From Phycisphaeraceae bacterium (GTDB taxonomy: Bacteria; Planctomycetota; Phycisphaerae; Phycisphaerales; Zrk34): DNA of 35,706 bases. The DNA is taken from NCBI GenBank assembly GCA_028277685.1, contig JANQFT010000358.1, forward strand, positions 1 to 35,706, written 5' to 3'. The translations under genes and the position numbers were made by a program. Shown piece by piece: positions 1-7,983 of the stretch (the first letter of the stretch is position 1; every line of letters starts with the position of its first letter). Under the pieces are notes generated by a model, which saw nothing but the letters and a program-made list of their open reading frames with translations, searched no databases and was not told the origin of the DNA.

Positions 1-3000
1 ACTCCGAGATTGGCGGCATTTACCGAGCTGCCGGATTCAACCAGCAAATCGGAGGTGCCTCGGGCAGCGATGATGATACGTCCCGAGGTCGTGAGGTTAC
101 CGCCATCCGCGAGGGTCACAAAAGAGACGTCAAAGCGGGAGTTCAGCGATGTGTCGAGTCGCCGACCGATCAGTTGCGAGCCGGTGCCGCTGATTGACAA
201 TTCGCCATTGCGGTAGACGGCATAGCCGCTGCCGGTGGTCGGGAACGCCACAGTGGCACCGTTCTCGATGGAAAGGTCTGCTCCATTGACGAAGATCGCG
301 GAGTCTGAAAGCGGGTCGTTACTCTCGCTTGTGAGGGTCAGATCTTCCGTCACACGGACCGCACCATCCAGCGCACGGAGCCGACCGAAGCTACTGCCTG
401 CCCCGGATAGTGTCAGCGTACCGGTTCCCTCTTTCAGGATTCGCCCATCGGTGGTACCCATGAGCAAGCCGCTGTACACGGTCGACGCATTGTTCGTACC
501 GACGGTGAGCGTGTGGGAAGCAATGTCGAGAGCGCCGCTCCCCGCCAGAGCGCCGATGGTTGCATCGAGCCCGTTGATCCTGAGCCCATTGTCGGTGTTG
601 ATGTGCACGGTGCTGTTTTGCAACGCGAGTTCGTTGCCGAGGGCGAAAGCTCCTTCGTTAATGTTCGTGTCGCCGGTGAAGGTGTTGGCACTGTTGAGTG
701 TGAGTCCGCTGTTGCCGACTTTTGTGATGCTACCCGGTCCGCTGCCGGCATCCGAGAAGACACTGTTAATCAAAGCAGTAAACCCATCCGCCCCGATGGT
801 GAGTGCCGGCCCCCCACTCAGTGGATCGGAGAGCATGATGGAGGCGGAATCCCCAGTAATCGCGCCAACGGTGAGTGACGCTTGATCGACAGTCACCTCC
901 GTCAGTTCGGATAAGACGCTGAGAGTTTCGGAGACGGTGACCGAGGCGCCGTCTTCGATCGTCAGGCTTCCTGTGCCACCTCGGATATTGACGGCAAGGC
1001 CACCGAGACTCAGACGTCGGGCCTCTATGGTCGAGCCCGCGCCCGTCACGACCGCTGTGCCGGACGAGTTCGTTTCGCCGCCAAACGAAAGCGAACTCGC
1101 CGTGACCAAGTCGCCCCCGCTCTCGATGTTCAGCTGCCCGGAACCTCTCGAGCCGACAACCAGCGAGTCGGCGAGATTGACGAGCCCCTCGTTCGAGATC
1201 ACCAAGGTCGAATCGTTACCCGTGTTCTGCGCGGACATCTCGATGCGCCCGATTCCAGTGAGTTCGGATCCCGCGCCGTCCACGGTGAGCGTGCCGTCTC
1301 GGAGATGCGCTTCGCCACTGGACATTCCCGTGACGACCGCTCCACTGTTGATGGTCAGGTCACCACCGTCGAGGAGGAAGGGGCCCTGACTATCCACGGT
1401 ATTGTTGGTCGAGTTGAGGGCGAGGTTCGCGTTGACGACCACATCCCCTCGGGTGATCCACAGGGTGTCGATCCCGCCGCCTTCGACGCCTAGTGTCAGG
1501 GTGCCGACACCCACCTTGCGCAGTCGGCTTCCCAAGGTACTGTCCAGGTGGCCGTTGAAGGTGGTCGACTCGCTGTTACTGCCGACGGTGATGTCTTGGG
1601 ATCCCACGTTGAAGATCTCGTTGCCGGCCAACCCACCAAGGGTCGCGTCCAGCCCGTTGATGTTGAGCCCGTTGTCGACGTTGATGTTCACGGTTGTGGT
1701 CTGCAGGGCATGGGAGTTGCCCAGGATGACCGAGCCACCATTGATTTGTGTGGGGCCGCTAAACGTGTTCGCGCTGTTGAGCGTGAGTGTTCCTGTGCCG
1801 ACCTTCGTGATGCCGCCGCCGCCAGTACCAAGCCCGGAGTCATGAATCACGCCGTTATAGACCGACGAGCCATTGTTCGTGCCAACGGTGAGGGCCGATC
1901 CACCGCCAAGTGGATCGTTCAGCGTGATGACGCCGGTGACGCCAAGACCTTCCCGAAGGACGTTTGTGGAGAGGGTCGCATGGCTGATGGCGAGGAATGC
2001 CTGTTCCGAGAAGAAAACGGTGTCTCCGGTCACCGTTCCCGCCGCGCCGTTCCGGAGCGTCGCTTGGCCCATCCCACCAGCTTGCGAACCGTTGATCCCT
2101 CCAATGTTGAGATTGCCGACTTGGAAGGTCGAGCCTGCCCCAGCCACCGTCAATTCGCCATCGGAGGTGGCGGTGCCACCTACGTTCAAGTTGTTGGTGA
2201 CGATGTCGCCGCCCGAACTCACGTTGGCAACCGATGTCCCGTCGAACCCAATGGTCACCACCTGATTGATGTTCAAGAGCCCGTCGTTGGTGATGTTTAA
2301 CGTGGCGTTACCGTTGATCTGGGTTTGCGTCATGTCGAAGCGTCGACCAGTCAGTTCGGTGCCAGCACCATCAATGGTGATCGTGCCATTCTCGATGTTG
2401 GCGATTGCGGTCATCGTGGGAAAGCTGACGACCGCGCCATTCTCGATCGTCAGATCGCCGCCATTGACAAAGATCGCACTTTGGCCGAGGGCTTGATTGA
2501 TCGACGAAAGTGCGAGGTCATCTTGGATCACAAGTTCGCCATCGCTAACCCGCACGCTTCCGAAGGCGTTGCTGCCATTCGTGAGCGTCATCGTGCCGGT
2601 GCCTTGCTTGTGGATTTGGCTGTTCGCGGTCCCCGTGATCTGGCCGCTAAAGGTGGTGGTGTCGTCGTTTTGGCCGGCACGAATCTTTGCTGAGCCAAGG
2701 TTGAGATTGCCACTGCCTTCGAGTGCGCCCAGGAGGGCATCGAAGCCGTTGACATCGAGCCCGTTATCCGTGTTGATACTGACTGCGCTATTTTGCAGGG
2801 CGCTTGCATGACCGAGCCGGATCGTGCCACCGGCAATGATGGTATCACCGGTAAACGTGTTGGCACCGGAGAGTGTCTGGAAGAAGTTGCCCAGCTTGGT
2901 CAAATCGCCCGTACCGGAGAGCACCCCGCTGTACTCGCGGTCAGTCGAAGTGGCCAAGGTCAGGTCCTTGGATCCGATATCCAAATTGCCAGTGCCGGAT

Positions 3001-4481
3001 AGTCCCCCAAAGCGGAGATCCCCGGAGGCGATGGCGGCTTCGAATCCATTGTCGATCTGGAGATCGAGCGTTGCGTTCGCAAACTCCGCCCCATTAGAGA
3101 GTCGAAGGGTGCCTGCTCCGACAGAGATCGTGCCACGGTACTGATTCGAATTCTCCGTCACGAACATGGTGCCATTGCCGACCTTGGTCAGCACGTTGTC
3201 CAAGTCGCCGGTGATGGAACCGCCATAAACGAACGTGTGACCGCCACTCACACGGATGGAACCCGTTGCCGTGTTGCTGTCGAAGTCGAAATCGCGCGTC
3301 GTGGCGTGACTGACACTAACGCCTAGTTGACCGCCATTGAACGTCACATTGCCACTATTGTCACCAAGTCGGTTCGCACCCGTGATAGCGAGTTCGCCGC
3401 CTGTGAGCTTGGTGCCACCGGTGTAGGTGTTTTCGCTTGTGAAGGTGAGCGTCCCAGTGCCGACCTTTTCGATCTGCGTATTGCCAGAGATTGTCCCAGC
3501 CCACAAGGTGTTCGCGTCGTTCGCACCGATCGCGAGGTTGGGGCTGATGTTGATCGTCCCGGTTCCCGCCAAGCCCCCAATGGTGCGGGCCTCACCCAAC
3601 AGGCCAAGCCCTTCGTTTGCGCCGTTGGCGTTGACAATCACCGTGTTATTGAGCAGCGCGTTGTCACTGCCGATCCGTAGCCTGCCGTCGTCCACGGTTA
3701 CGGAACCGGTGAACGAGTTGTTGCCGGAGAGCGTCCAGCTGGCGTTGCCGACCTTCACCAAGTTCCCCGTGCCGGAAATGTCTCCGGAGAACTCGGTTTC
3801 GGTGTTTCGGCTTCCCACGGTGACGGTGCGGGAGCCAATATCGAAATTGCCTGTCCCTTCCAGGGCACCAATATTCGCGTCGGTATCGCGAATGTTGAGG
3901 CCATTGTTCACGTTGATGTTGACGAGGGCATTCTGGAAGGCATTCGTATTGCCGTTTTCCAGCGAAGTGGTCCCACTGTTGATGAAGTACGTGCCCGCAT
4001 ACGTGTTCGCATTTGAGAAGCGGATGTTCCCGTTGACGTTGAGATCGATGCCAGCAGCGCCCACTAGGTTGCCCGCAAAAAACGTATCGAGCCCGCTGTT
4101 GCCGAAATTCCAATTGGCACTGTTCGACTGAATCCAGAGCACGTTGGAACCGATGTCGAGTCGACCATTTACGCCGGTGGCGTTGAAGTTGCCGCTGTTG
4201 ATGAGAGTGCCATTTTGGATCAGGTAGGTTTGGCCGTTGTTATTGCTGACCTGTACGCCACCAATGACTTGACCAAGTCCACCAAGCGTGACATTGAACC
4301 TGGTGGCCGAGCTGTCGAAGACAGCAGTGTCCGCGGGGGTCGGGAGGGCACTGCCATCCCAGTTGGCTGGGACGCCCCAAGATGTGCTGATATCGCCTTG
4401 CCATGTCACATCAGCAGCGGATGCTACCGGGGCAACGATCAGCGATAGCAGCATGACACAACGTATTGCGGGGTACTTCAA
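1..4481 (-). CDS. Secreted autotransporter-associated beta-strand repeat protein (partial, 3' end beyond window)
   Basis: A single minus-strand frame stays open from about 4481 to the left edge (about 1,490 residues). I translated it through most of its length without a stop. A TTG at 4481 gives the best N-terminus, MKYPAIRC..., with a hydrophobic core and signal peptidase site VASA|AD. The first ATG, at 4454, would remove the basic n-region. An in-frame TAA lies just upstream of the TTG. The mature protein is Gly/Asn/Thr-rich and made of motifs such as KVGTGTLTLNSANTFSG, typical of passenger-associated (PATR) repeats. A ~361-364-residue superunit recurs: its NINVDNGLNINGLDATLGGLAG segment-type block falls near 562, 1645 and 2737. 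Probable role is an extracellular beta-solenoid surface or adhesin-like protein. The C-terminal anchor (PEP-CTERM, autotransporter barrel or other) is outside the window, so the export route is unknown. Confidence 0.85.
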   Translation of the reverse strand, partial: MKYPAIRCVMLLSLIVAPVASAADVTWQGDISTSWGVPANWDGSALPTPADTAVFDSSATRFNVTLGGLGQVIGGVQVSNNNGQTYLIQNGTLINSGNFNATGVNGRLDIGSNVLWIQSNSANWNFGNSGLDTFFAGNLVGAAGIDLNVNGNIRFSNANTYAGTYFINSGTTSLENGNTNAFQNALVNINVNNGLNIRDTDANIGALEGTGNFDIGSRTVTVGSRNTETEFSGDISGTGNLVKVGNASWTLSGNNSFTGSVTVDDGRLRIGSDNALLNNTVIVNANGANEGLGLLGEARTIGGLAGTGTINISPNLAIGANDANTLWAGTISGNTQIEKVGTGTLTFTSENTYTGGTKLTGGELAITGANRLGDNSGNVTFNGGQLGVSVSHATTRDFDFDSNTATGSIRVSGGHTFVYGGSITGDLDNVLTKVGNGTMFVTENSNQYRGTISVGAGTLRLSNGAEFANATLDLQIDNGFEAAIASGDLRFGGLSGTGNLDIGSKDLTLATSTDREYSGVLSGTGDLTKLGNFFQTLSGANTFTGDTIIAGGTIRLGHASALQNSAVSINTDNGLDVNGFDALLGALEGSGNLNLGSAKIRAGQNDDTTTFSGQITGTANSQIHKQGTGTMTLTNGSNAFGSVRVSDGELVIQDDLALSSINQALGQSAIFVNGGDLTIENGAVVSFPTMTAIANIENGTITIDGAGTELTGRRFDMTQTQINGNATLNITNDGLLNINQVVTIGFDGTSVANVSSGGDIVTNNLNVGGTATSDGELTVAGAGSTFQVGNLNIGGINGSQAGGMGQATLRNGAAGTVTGDTVFFSEQAFLAISHATLSTNVLREGLGVTGVITLNDPLGGGSALTVGTNNGSSVYNGVIHDSGLGTGGGGITKVGTGTLTLNSANTFSGPTQINGGSVILGNSHALQTTTVNINVDNGLNINGLDATLGGLAGNEIFNVGSQDITVGSNSESTTFNGHLDSTLGSRLRKVGVGTLTLGVEGGGIDTLWITRGDVVVNANLALNSTNNTVDSQGPFLLDGGDLTINSGAVVTGMSSGEAHLRDGTLTVDGAGSELTGIGRIEMSAQNTGNDSTLVISNEGLVNLADSLVVGSRGSGQLNIESGGDLVTASSLSFGGETNSSGTAVVTGAGSTIEARRLSLGGLAVNIRGGTGSLTIEDGASVTVSETLSVLSELTEVTVDQASLTVGAITGDSASIMLSDPLSGGPALTIGADGFTALINSVFSDAGSGPGSITKVGNSGLTLNSANTFTGDTNINEGAFALGNELALQNSTVHINTDNGLRINGLDATIGALAGSGALDIASHTLTVGTNNASTVYSGLLMGTTDGRILKEGTGTLTLSGAGSSFGRLRALDGAVRVTEDLTLTSESNDPLSDSAIFVNGADLSIENGATVAFPTTGSGYAVYRNGELSISGTGSQLIGRRLDTSLNSRFDVSFVTLADGGNLTTSGRIIIAARGTSDLLVESGSSVNAANLG

Positions 4482-4809
4482 TATAAAGCTCGGTTAATTT
4501 GGAGAATAATCGACTGGGCTGTTTAGTGAATCGCTAATGGGTGCGAAGAGGCCCAACGGAAGCATACACCCAAAAAGTTAAAGTAAAATTAATGATCCTT
4601 TTTTAGTAACAAAGGGTCTTAGGAAGCCTACGGGCCGCATCGCCGAATGCGCCCGGGAACCGAATGCAAGTTTTGCCGTAAGTTATTTTATGTCAGATAT
4701 TTAAGGATAGACAAACTGGGTTCAGCCTTGTTTTCGTTTGTTGCGATCAGCCCAAACCGCCCTGCTGGAGGGCTTATCAGGCCGGAGTGTCCAGAATTGT
4801 GGAGCAGGA
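4482..4809. other. Non-coding stretch upstream of the repeat protein
   Basis: No convincing gene here. The AT-rich part at about 4555-4615 probably holds the promoter and leader of the beta-strand repeat protein, but I could not fix -35 and -10 boxes. An imperfect inverted pair, GATCCTTT and AAAGGGTC, lies at about 4593-4618. From about 4730 the sequence may be the terminal tail of the IS whose transposase remnant follows. Confidence 0.4.
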
Positions 4810-5122
4810 TAAGAAGGACTCGAATGAGCAGCGTGTCGGTCGTGCTTCAACAATCCCCGAGAGATTGGGTGCAGACAACCGGCCCAAGCAGTGGGGGGTT
4901 ATTGGCAGGCTGTAGACAAGATTCGTCAGGAAACTGTAGTACCCGGTTGCCCTTGGACTGATTCGGCCGGTGCTGGTTGTAATAGCCAACGAATGTCTGC
5001 ACGATGTAATCCAAGTGCTTGAGACTAAAGCACACGAACCACCCGAGGCACTCCTTCTTGAGTGTCGCGATCCGCGATTCGGCAAAGGCGTTGGCGTTCG
5101 GTGCCTTGATCGGTGTCTTGAC
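4810..5122 (-). pseudogene. Truncated, frameshifted transposase (integrase core C-terminal part)
   Basis: The minus-strand translation from 5122 reads VKTPIKAPNANAFAES, then KKECLGWFVCFSLKHLDYIV and YYNQHRPNQSKGN. This is the C-terminal third of an rve/DDE integrase core as found in IS3-like and related transposases; the Glu of AFAES matches the third catalytic acidic residue. The two catalytic Asp residues and the whole N-terminal part are missing, because the sequence changes at 5122/5123 into an inverted-repeat element. An apparent frameshift lies near 4855: one extra base in the C-run would restore an LGGLLKH-type C-terminus in place of the premature stop seen now. I call it a dead IS remnant. 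The open frame starting at 5182 (111 aa) is a chance fusion of repeat sequence to transposase and probably not a gene. Confidence 0.75.
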
Positions 5123-5679
5123 GCGGTGTGTTCTCCTCCATACATCAAGCAGTCTCCGTACGGACTCTCTGTTTTTGCTCAATAAACAGGGATTTTTCTC
5201 TTTTCGCAGGGAAGATGGGGGTTTAGGCGGTTGGTCGCCTGCGGTTACTGGCTGAAACGGCGGGACTTACGGCGGCTCACTTTCGAATTCCCTACCGCAC
5301 GTAACAGGGAACGAGCAGGGAATTGACAGGTGAAAGGCGGGGTGCTTAGCGGGCCTGGCCGGGGGCATGAGCGTGGTGGTGGCCGCGCTACGAACACGGC
5401 TTAAATCTGGCCTTCGTTTAGGGGTGTTCCATATTGTTGGCGCCTCGGGGACACAAAAGCGCAGATCGACACCACCCCATTCCCTGCTAGTTCCCTGTTA
5501 TGTCGAGTAGGGAATTCAAGCCTCAGCCGCCGTAAGTACCTGCAATTCCACAGTTAACCAACGGTGACTTACCGCCCAAATTCACATCTTCCCTGAAAAC
5601 GCGGCGATATCACTGTTAGTTGGCCAGAAACAGGGAAATCAGACAGAGACTCATCGATGTATGCGGGAGAATACACCGC
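5123..5679. repeat. Fold-back (MITE-like) element with two 201-nt inverted arms
   Basis: The left arm (5123-5323) and the reverse complement of the right arm (5479-5679) align over 201 nt with no net length change. Blocks are nearly identical: ends GCGGTGT/ACACCGC, CAGGGAAGATG (5207-5217 against 5585-5595), ACTTACGGCGGCT (5265-5277), GAATTCCCTAC (5285-5295), AACAGGGAAC and AGCAGGGAAT. A 155-nt spacer (5324-5478) separates the arms. The word CAGGGAA/TTCCCTG is scattered through both arms in both orientations. No coding sequence was recognised. The left boundary coincides with the point where the transposase remnant is cut, which suggests insertion into, or rearrangement with, that IS. Confidence 0.75.
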
Positions 5680-5707
5680 AATTGACGTTCAGTGATTGGG
5701 CAATCTT

Positions 5708-6718
5708 CTACAGGTTCAGTGGGCGATCGATTTCTGTGAGCATTTGCGACTGATCCACAATGCCGGGTTGTGTGAGCCATTCCATGCGGTTATCGCGACG
5801 GTGGGCTGAGGGGCGGAACGACACAGCGCGGTTGGCGATCTCGATAGACTGCCAGCCGGCATCGGTATGAAACACACCCTTGAGCCGAAGCACCTGATTG
5901 TCCGCGATGCCCTGATGACAGATGCGCATCAGGTTGATCATCAGAACCTCTTCATCGAAGCTTCGCCCGGGGTCAAGTATGAACCCCCCTGGGTGCACCG
6001 TCGGATCGTGGGCGTGATCATGATCGTGATGATGATCATGATCACCATCATGTTCGTGGTTGTGATGGTGATGATCGTGCGCAACCGGTTCAGGCGTCTG
6101 CGGCGGGTCGACGGATAGATCAAAGATTTCCGAAGGCAGTTTCCCGTGGGATGTGGTGAGCACACGCAGCTTCGGCGGGTCGAGATTCTCGCCCCATTCC
6201 TGGGCTGCTTTGATCTTCGCATCGCTGACTTGATCACATCGATTGAAGACCAGGATATCGGCGGCCTCGCAGAACACGTTGAAGTAAAGAACGCGCTCGT
6301 ACGTTTTGGCATCAAATTGGGACGCGCTCAGGATCACAATGGTGGGCTGCAGGCGGATTCCGAGTTTCTCTTGATATTGCTCTAACAGGTCAATCACCTG
6401 CGCCGGTGACGCCATGCCACTGGGTTCAATGATCAGTCGATCCAGCGTCTGTTCTGAGAGGATGCGATCGATACACTGGGGCAGCTCCGCCAGCATGGTG
6501 CAGCAGATGCAACCGCCGGGGATATTGAGCACTTTGGTTGACGGAGACTCGGCCTGAAGCATCGTGCTGTCGAGACCAATGGGACCAAAGTCATTGACCA
6601 GCACGCCGACACGTTGGCTCGATGCGTGGTGGCGAAGGTAGTTGAGAATCGCGGATGTCTTACCGACACCCAACGGGCCGGAGACGATGTGGCAGGGAAT
6701 GGTCGGCGTTTTCATCAT
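5708..6718 (-). CDS. COG0523 (CobW-like) GTPase with poly-His metal-binding loop
   Basis: 336-aa G3E-family GTPase. Visible motifs are Walker A SGPLGVGKTS (residues 13-22), the family metal-binding signature GGCICC (68-73), EPSG (98-101) and the base-recognition motif NRCD (159-162). Residues 214-242 form a linker of almost only His and Asp, as in metal-buffering COG0523 proteins such as HypB- or YjiA-like zinc chaperones. A CobW C-terminal domain follows. It is the last gene of the minus-strand metal operon, after the HisI-like gene. ATG at 6718 or 6715 are both possible. Likely role is GTP-dependent zinc delivery or storage in the cytoplasm. It differs clearly from the upstream COG0523 gene at 8546-9787, so the two are not a recent duplication. 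Metal identity is inferred from context. Confidence 0.88.
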   Translation of the reverse strand: MMKTPTIPCHIVSGPLGVGKTSAILNYLRHHASSQRVGVLVNDFGPIGLDSTMLQAESPSTKVLNIPGGCICCTMLAELPQCIDRILSEQTLDRLIIEPSGMASPAQVIDLLEQYQEKLGIRLQPTIVILSASQFDAKTYERVLYFNVFCEAADILVFNRCDQVSDAKIKAAQEWGENLDPPKLRVLTTSHGKLPSEIFDLSVDPPQTPEPVAHDHHHHNHEHDGDHDHHHDHDHAHDPTVHPGGFILDPGRSFDEEVLMINLMRICHQGIADNQVLRLKGVFHTDAGWQSIEIANRAVSFRPSAHRRDNRMEWLTQPGIVDQSQMLTEIDRPLNL

Positions 6719-6743
6719 GATGCTGCGGCTCGATCATAGTGAG

Positions 6744-7214
6744 TTAGAGCTGGGTGGGGTTGGGAGCATCACCATAGACCTTCTTTGGATCGAAAGTCTT
6801 TTCCTGCTCCGTAAATCCCAGCGGTTGGCCAGCCTGGTCGCCAAACGGAACGGCCCGGTAGAAGCATGAGCGGTATCCGACGTGGCAACTGGCCCCGCCC
6901 TGGACGTCCACGCGCAGCCAGATGCAGTCCTGATCGTCATCGATGCGCATCTCCTTAACGCGCTGCACCAGGCCGCTGGTAGCGCCCTTGTGCCAAAGAA
7001 CCTTTCGACTCCGACTCCAATATACAGCTTCGCCCAGTTTGATCGTTTGCGTGAGCGCCTCGGCGTTCATGTAGGCGTGCATGAGCACTTCGCCGGACGT
7101 GAAGTCCGTCGTGACCACGGGGATCAGTCCATGCTCATCGAACTTGGGTGCCAGATCGGAGCCTTCTTCGACCTGCTCGACGCTTTGTCTTTCTGAAAAT
7201 GTTGAATTACTCAT
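6744..7214 (-). CDS. hisI: HisI-like phosphoribosyl-AMP cyclohydrolase (operon paralogue)
   Basis: 156-aa protein with the PR-AMP cyclohydrolase signature: [17 protein letters not shown] (residues 65-81), the Asp cluster IDDDQDC (91-97), [12 protein letters not shown] (109-120). The family hydrolyses the purine ring of phosphoribosyl-AMP in histidine synthesis and normally uses Zn plus Mg. Here the usual DCD cluster reads DDDQDC, so one Cys is shifted; Cys97, Cys110, His111 and Cys117 remain, and a metal-dependent reaction is still plausible. No other his gene is nearby. HisI paralogues beside COG0523 genes are a known feature of zinc-limitation regulons, and that is the likely job here. Start ATG 7214 follows AAGGAG with a 9-nt spacer. 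The gap to the second COG0523 gene is 25 nt, consistent with one transcript. Confidence 0.88.
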   Translation of the reverse strand: MSNSTFSERQSVEQVEEGSDLAPKFDEHGLIPVVTTDFTSGEVLMHAYMNAEALTQTIKLGEAVYWSRSRKVLWHKGATSGLVQRVKEMRIDDDQDCIWLRVDVQGGASCHVGYRSCFYRAVPFGDQAGQPLGFTEQEKTFDPKKVYGDAPNPTQL

Positions 7215-7270
7215 TTGTCAGTTCTCCTTGTTCTGTCAACGACTGAACGTGTCGTTGTTGCGGTCGATCA

Positions 7271-7570
7271 TCATTCGTCGCCCGCGCTGATCACGTCTGG
7301 TCCTTTACCTGTTCGTTTTTCGTAGTAACCGTCGCCCGCCTTGACGTACTTGGTCAGGCCGTGCGCTTCGAGATTCTTGTCGGACAGCAGTTGCTTGGTT
7401 CCCGATTCGGAATACTGCCCCGCGATATGAGGTGGCTGAATCAACCGACGCACCGGCTGACCCGTTGTGGGATGCTTCGTCAGCGGCTCATCGGACATCT
7501 TCTGCATCACCTCGAACAATTGGCCGGGTTCGTCATCGTCCAACACGACTTCATACACATAAATCGGCAT
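7271..7570 (-). CDS. FmdB-like regulatory protein lacking the zinc-ribbon cysteines
   Basis: 99 aa. The start MPIYVYE and the segment FEVMQKMSDEPLTKHPT...GQPVRRLI match the FmdB family (usual pattern MPIYEYxCxxCG...FEVxQxMSDxPLxxCPxCGGxVRR). All four zinc-ribbon cysteines are gone: the first pair is replaced by VVLDDDEPG and the second by KHPTTG. The whole protein has no cysteine. This is what a zinc-independent (C-minus) paralogue would look like, and its place in a zinc-type regulon supports that reading. ATG 7570 has GGAG 8 nt upstream and overlaps the TGA of the preceding gene by one base (TGATG), so translation is coupled. Biochemical function of the FmdB group is poorly defined. Confidence 0.82.
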   Translation of the reverse strand: MPIYVYEVVLDDDEPGQLFEVMQKMSDEPLTKHPTTGQPVRRLIQPPHIAGQYSESGTKQLLSDKNLEAHGLTKYVKAGDGYYEKRTGKGPDVISAGDE

Positions 7571-7956
7571 CACTTCTGCTCCAAGGCTACGTCCGATGAA
7601 ACGGTGGATTCATTCTGCGTGTCGGTGGCGGGTCGGCGTTTGTAAGCGACGATGCCCACGATCAGTCCGATGGCGGCCGAGAGCAAACCCCGCAGGCAGG
7701 CCAGGAGCACCCCGCCACAGCACGGGCAGGGGGTGAAGATGATGGTGGAGATCAGGCCCCACCCCACACCCTTGGAGGTTGCCCGACCCAGGCGCGAAGA
7801 CAACCAGGGGAATCGCTGGTTCTTGTGGTCGTGCTTGTCCGTATTGTCGTGATAATGGTCGTGGCAGTCGCACCCCGAAACGCAGGTGCAGGGCGTCTGA
7901 GATCGCTGTTCAACCAAAGCATCAGTTTGGACTAAGGGTGTCACCGTCGGCCGCAT
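7570..7956 (-). CDS. Small Cys/His-rich membrane protein, unrecognised
   Basis: 128 aa. Residues ~22-46 are a metal-binding-like tail: CTCVSGCDCHDHYHDNTDKH followed by DHK. Then comes a hydrophobic part of probably two transmembrane helices (residues ~68-108) with the motif TPCPCCGGVLLACLRG at the start of the first helix or loop. The C-terminus is polar. I do not recognise the family. The Cys-rich loop next to a helix is reminiscent of small Mer-type metal-handling proteins, but similarity is not strong enough to assign. It lies 27 nt after the Ni-SOD stop and overlaps the FmdB-like start by one base, so it belongs to the operon. A plausible role is membrane metal binding or transfer, possibly serving the Ni-SOD or a zinc system. 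Confidence 0.7.
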   Translation of the reverse strand: MRPTVTPLVQTDALVEQRSQTPCTCVSGCDCHDHYHDNTDKHDHKNQRFPWLSSRLGRATSKGVGWGLISTIIFTPCPCCGGVLLACLRGLLSAAIGLIVGIVAYKRRPATDTQNESTVSSDVALEQK

Positions 7957-7983
7957 TAGAGTGTTCCACTTTCTTGCTTGGCA

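Noticed and set aside
235-2300. Several long plus-strand frames in the first 4.5 kb
   Set aside because: They are antisense shadows of the minus-strand repeat protein, rich in Pro, Ser and Val because of its Gly/Thr/Asn codons.
5123-5679. CRISPR array suggested by repeated CAGGGAA words
   Set aside because: The words are short, in both orientations and unevenly spaced; the pattern is an inverted repeat, not repeat-spacer units.
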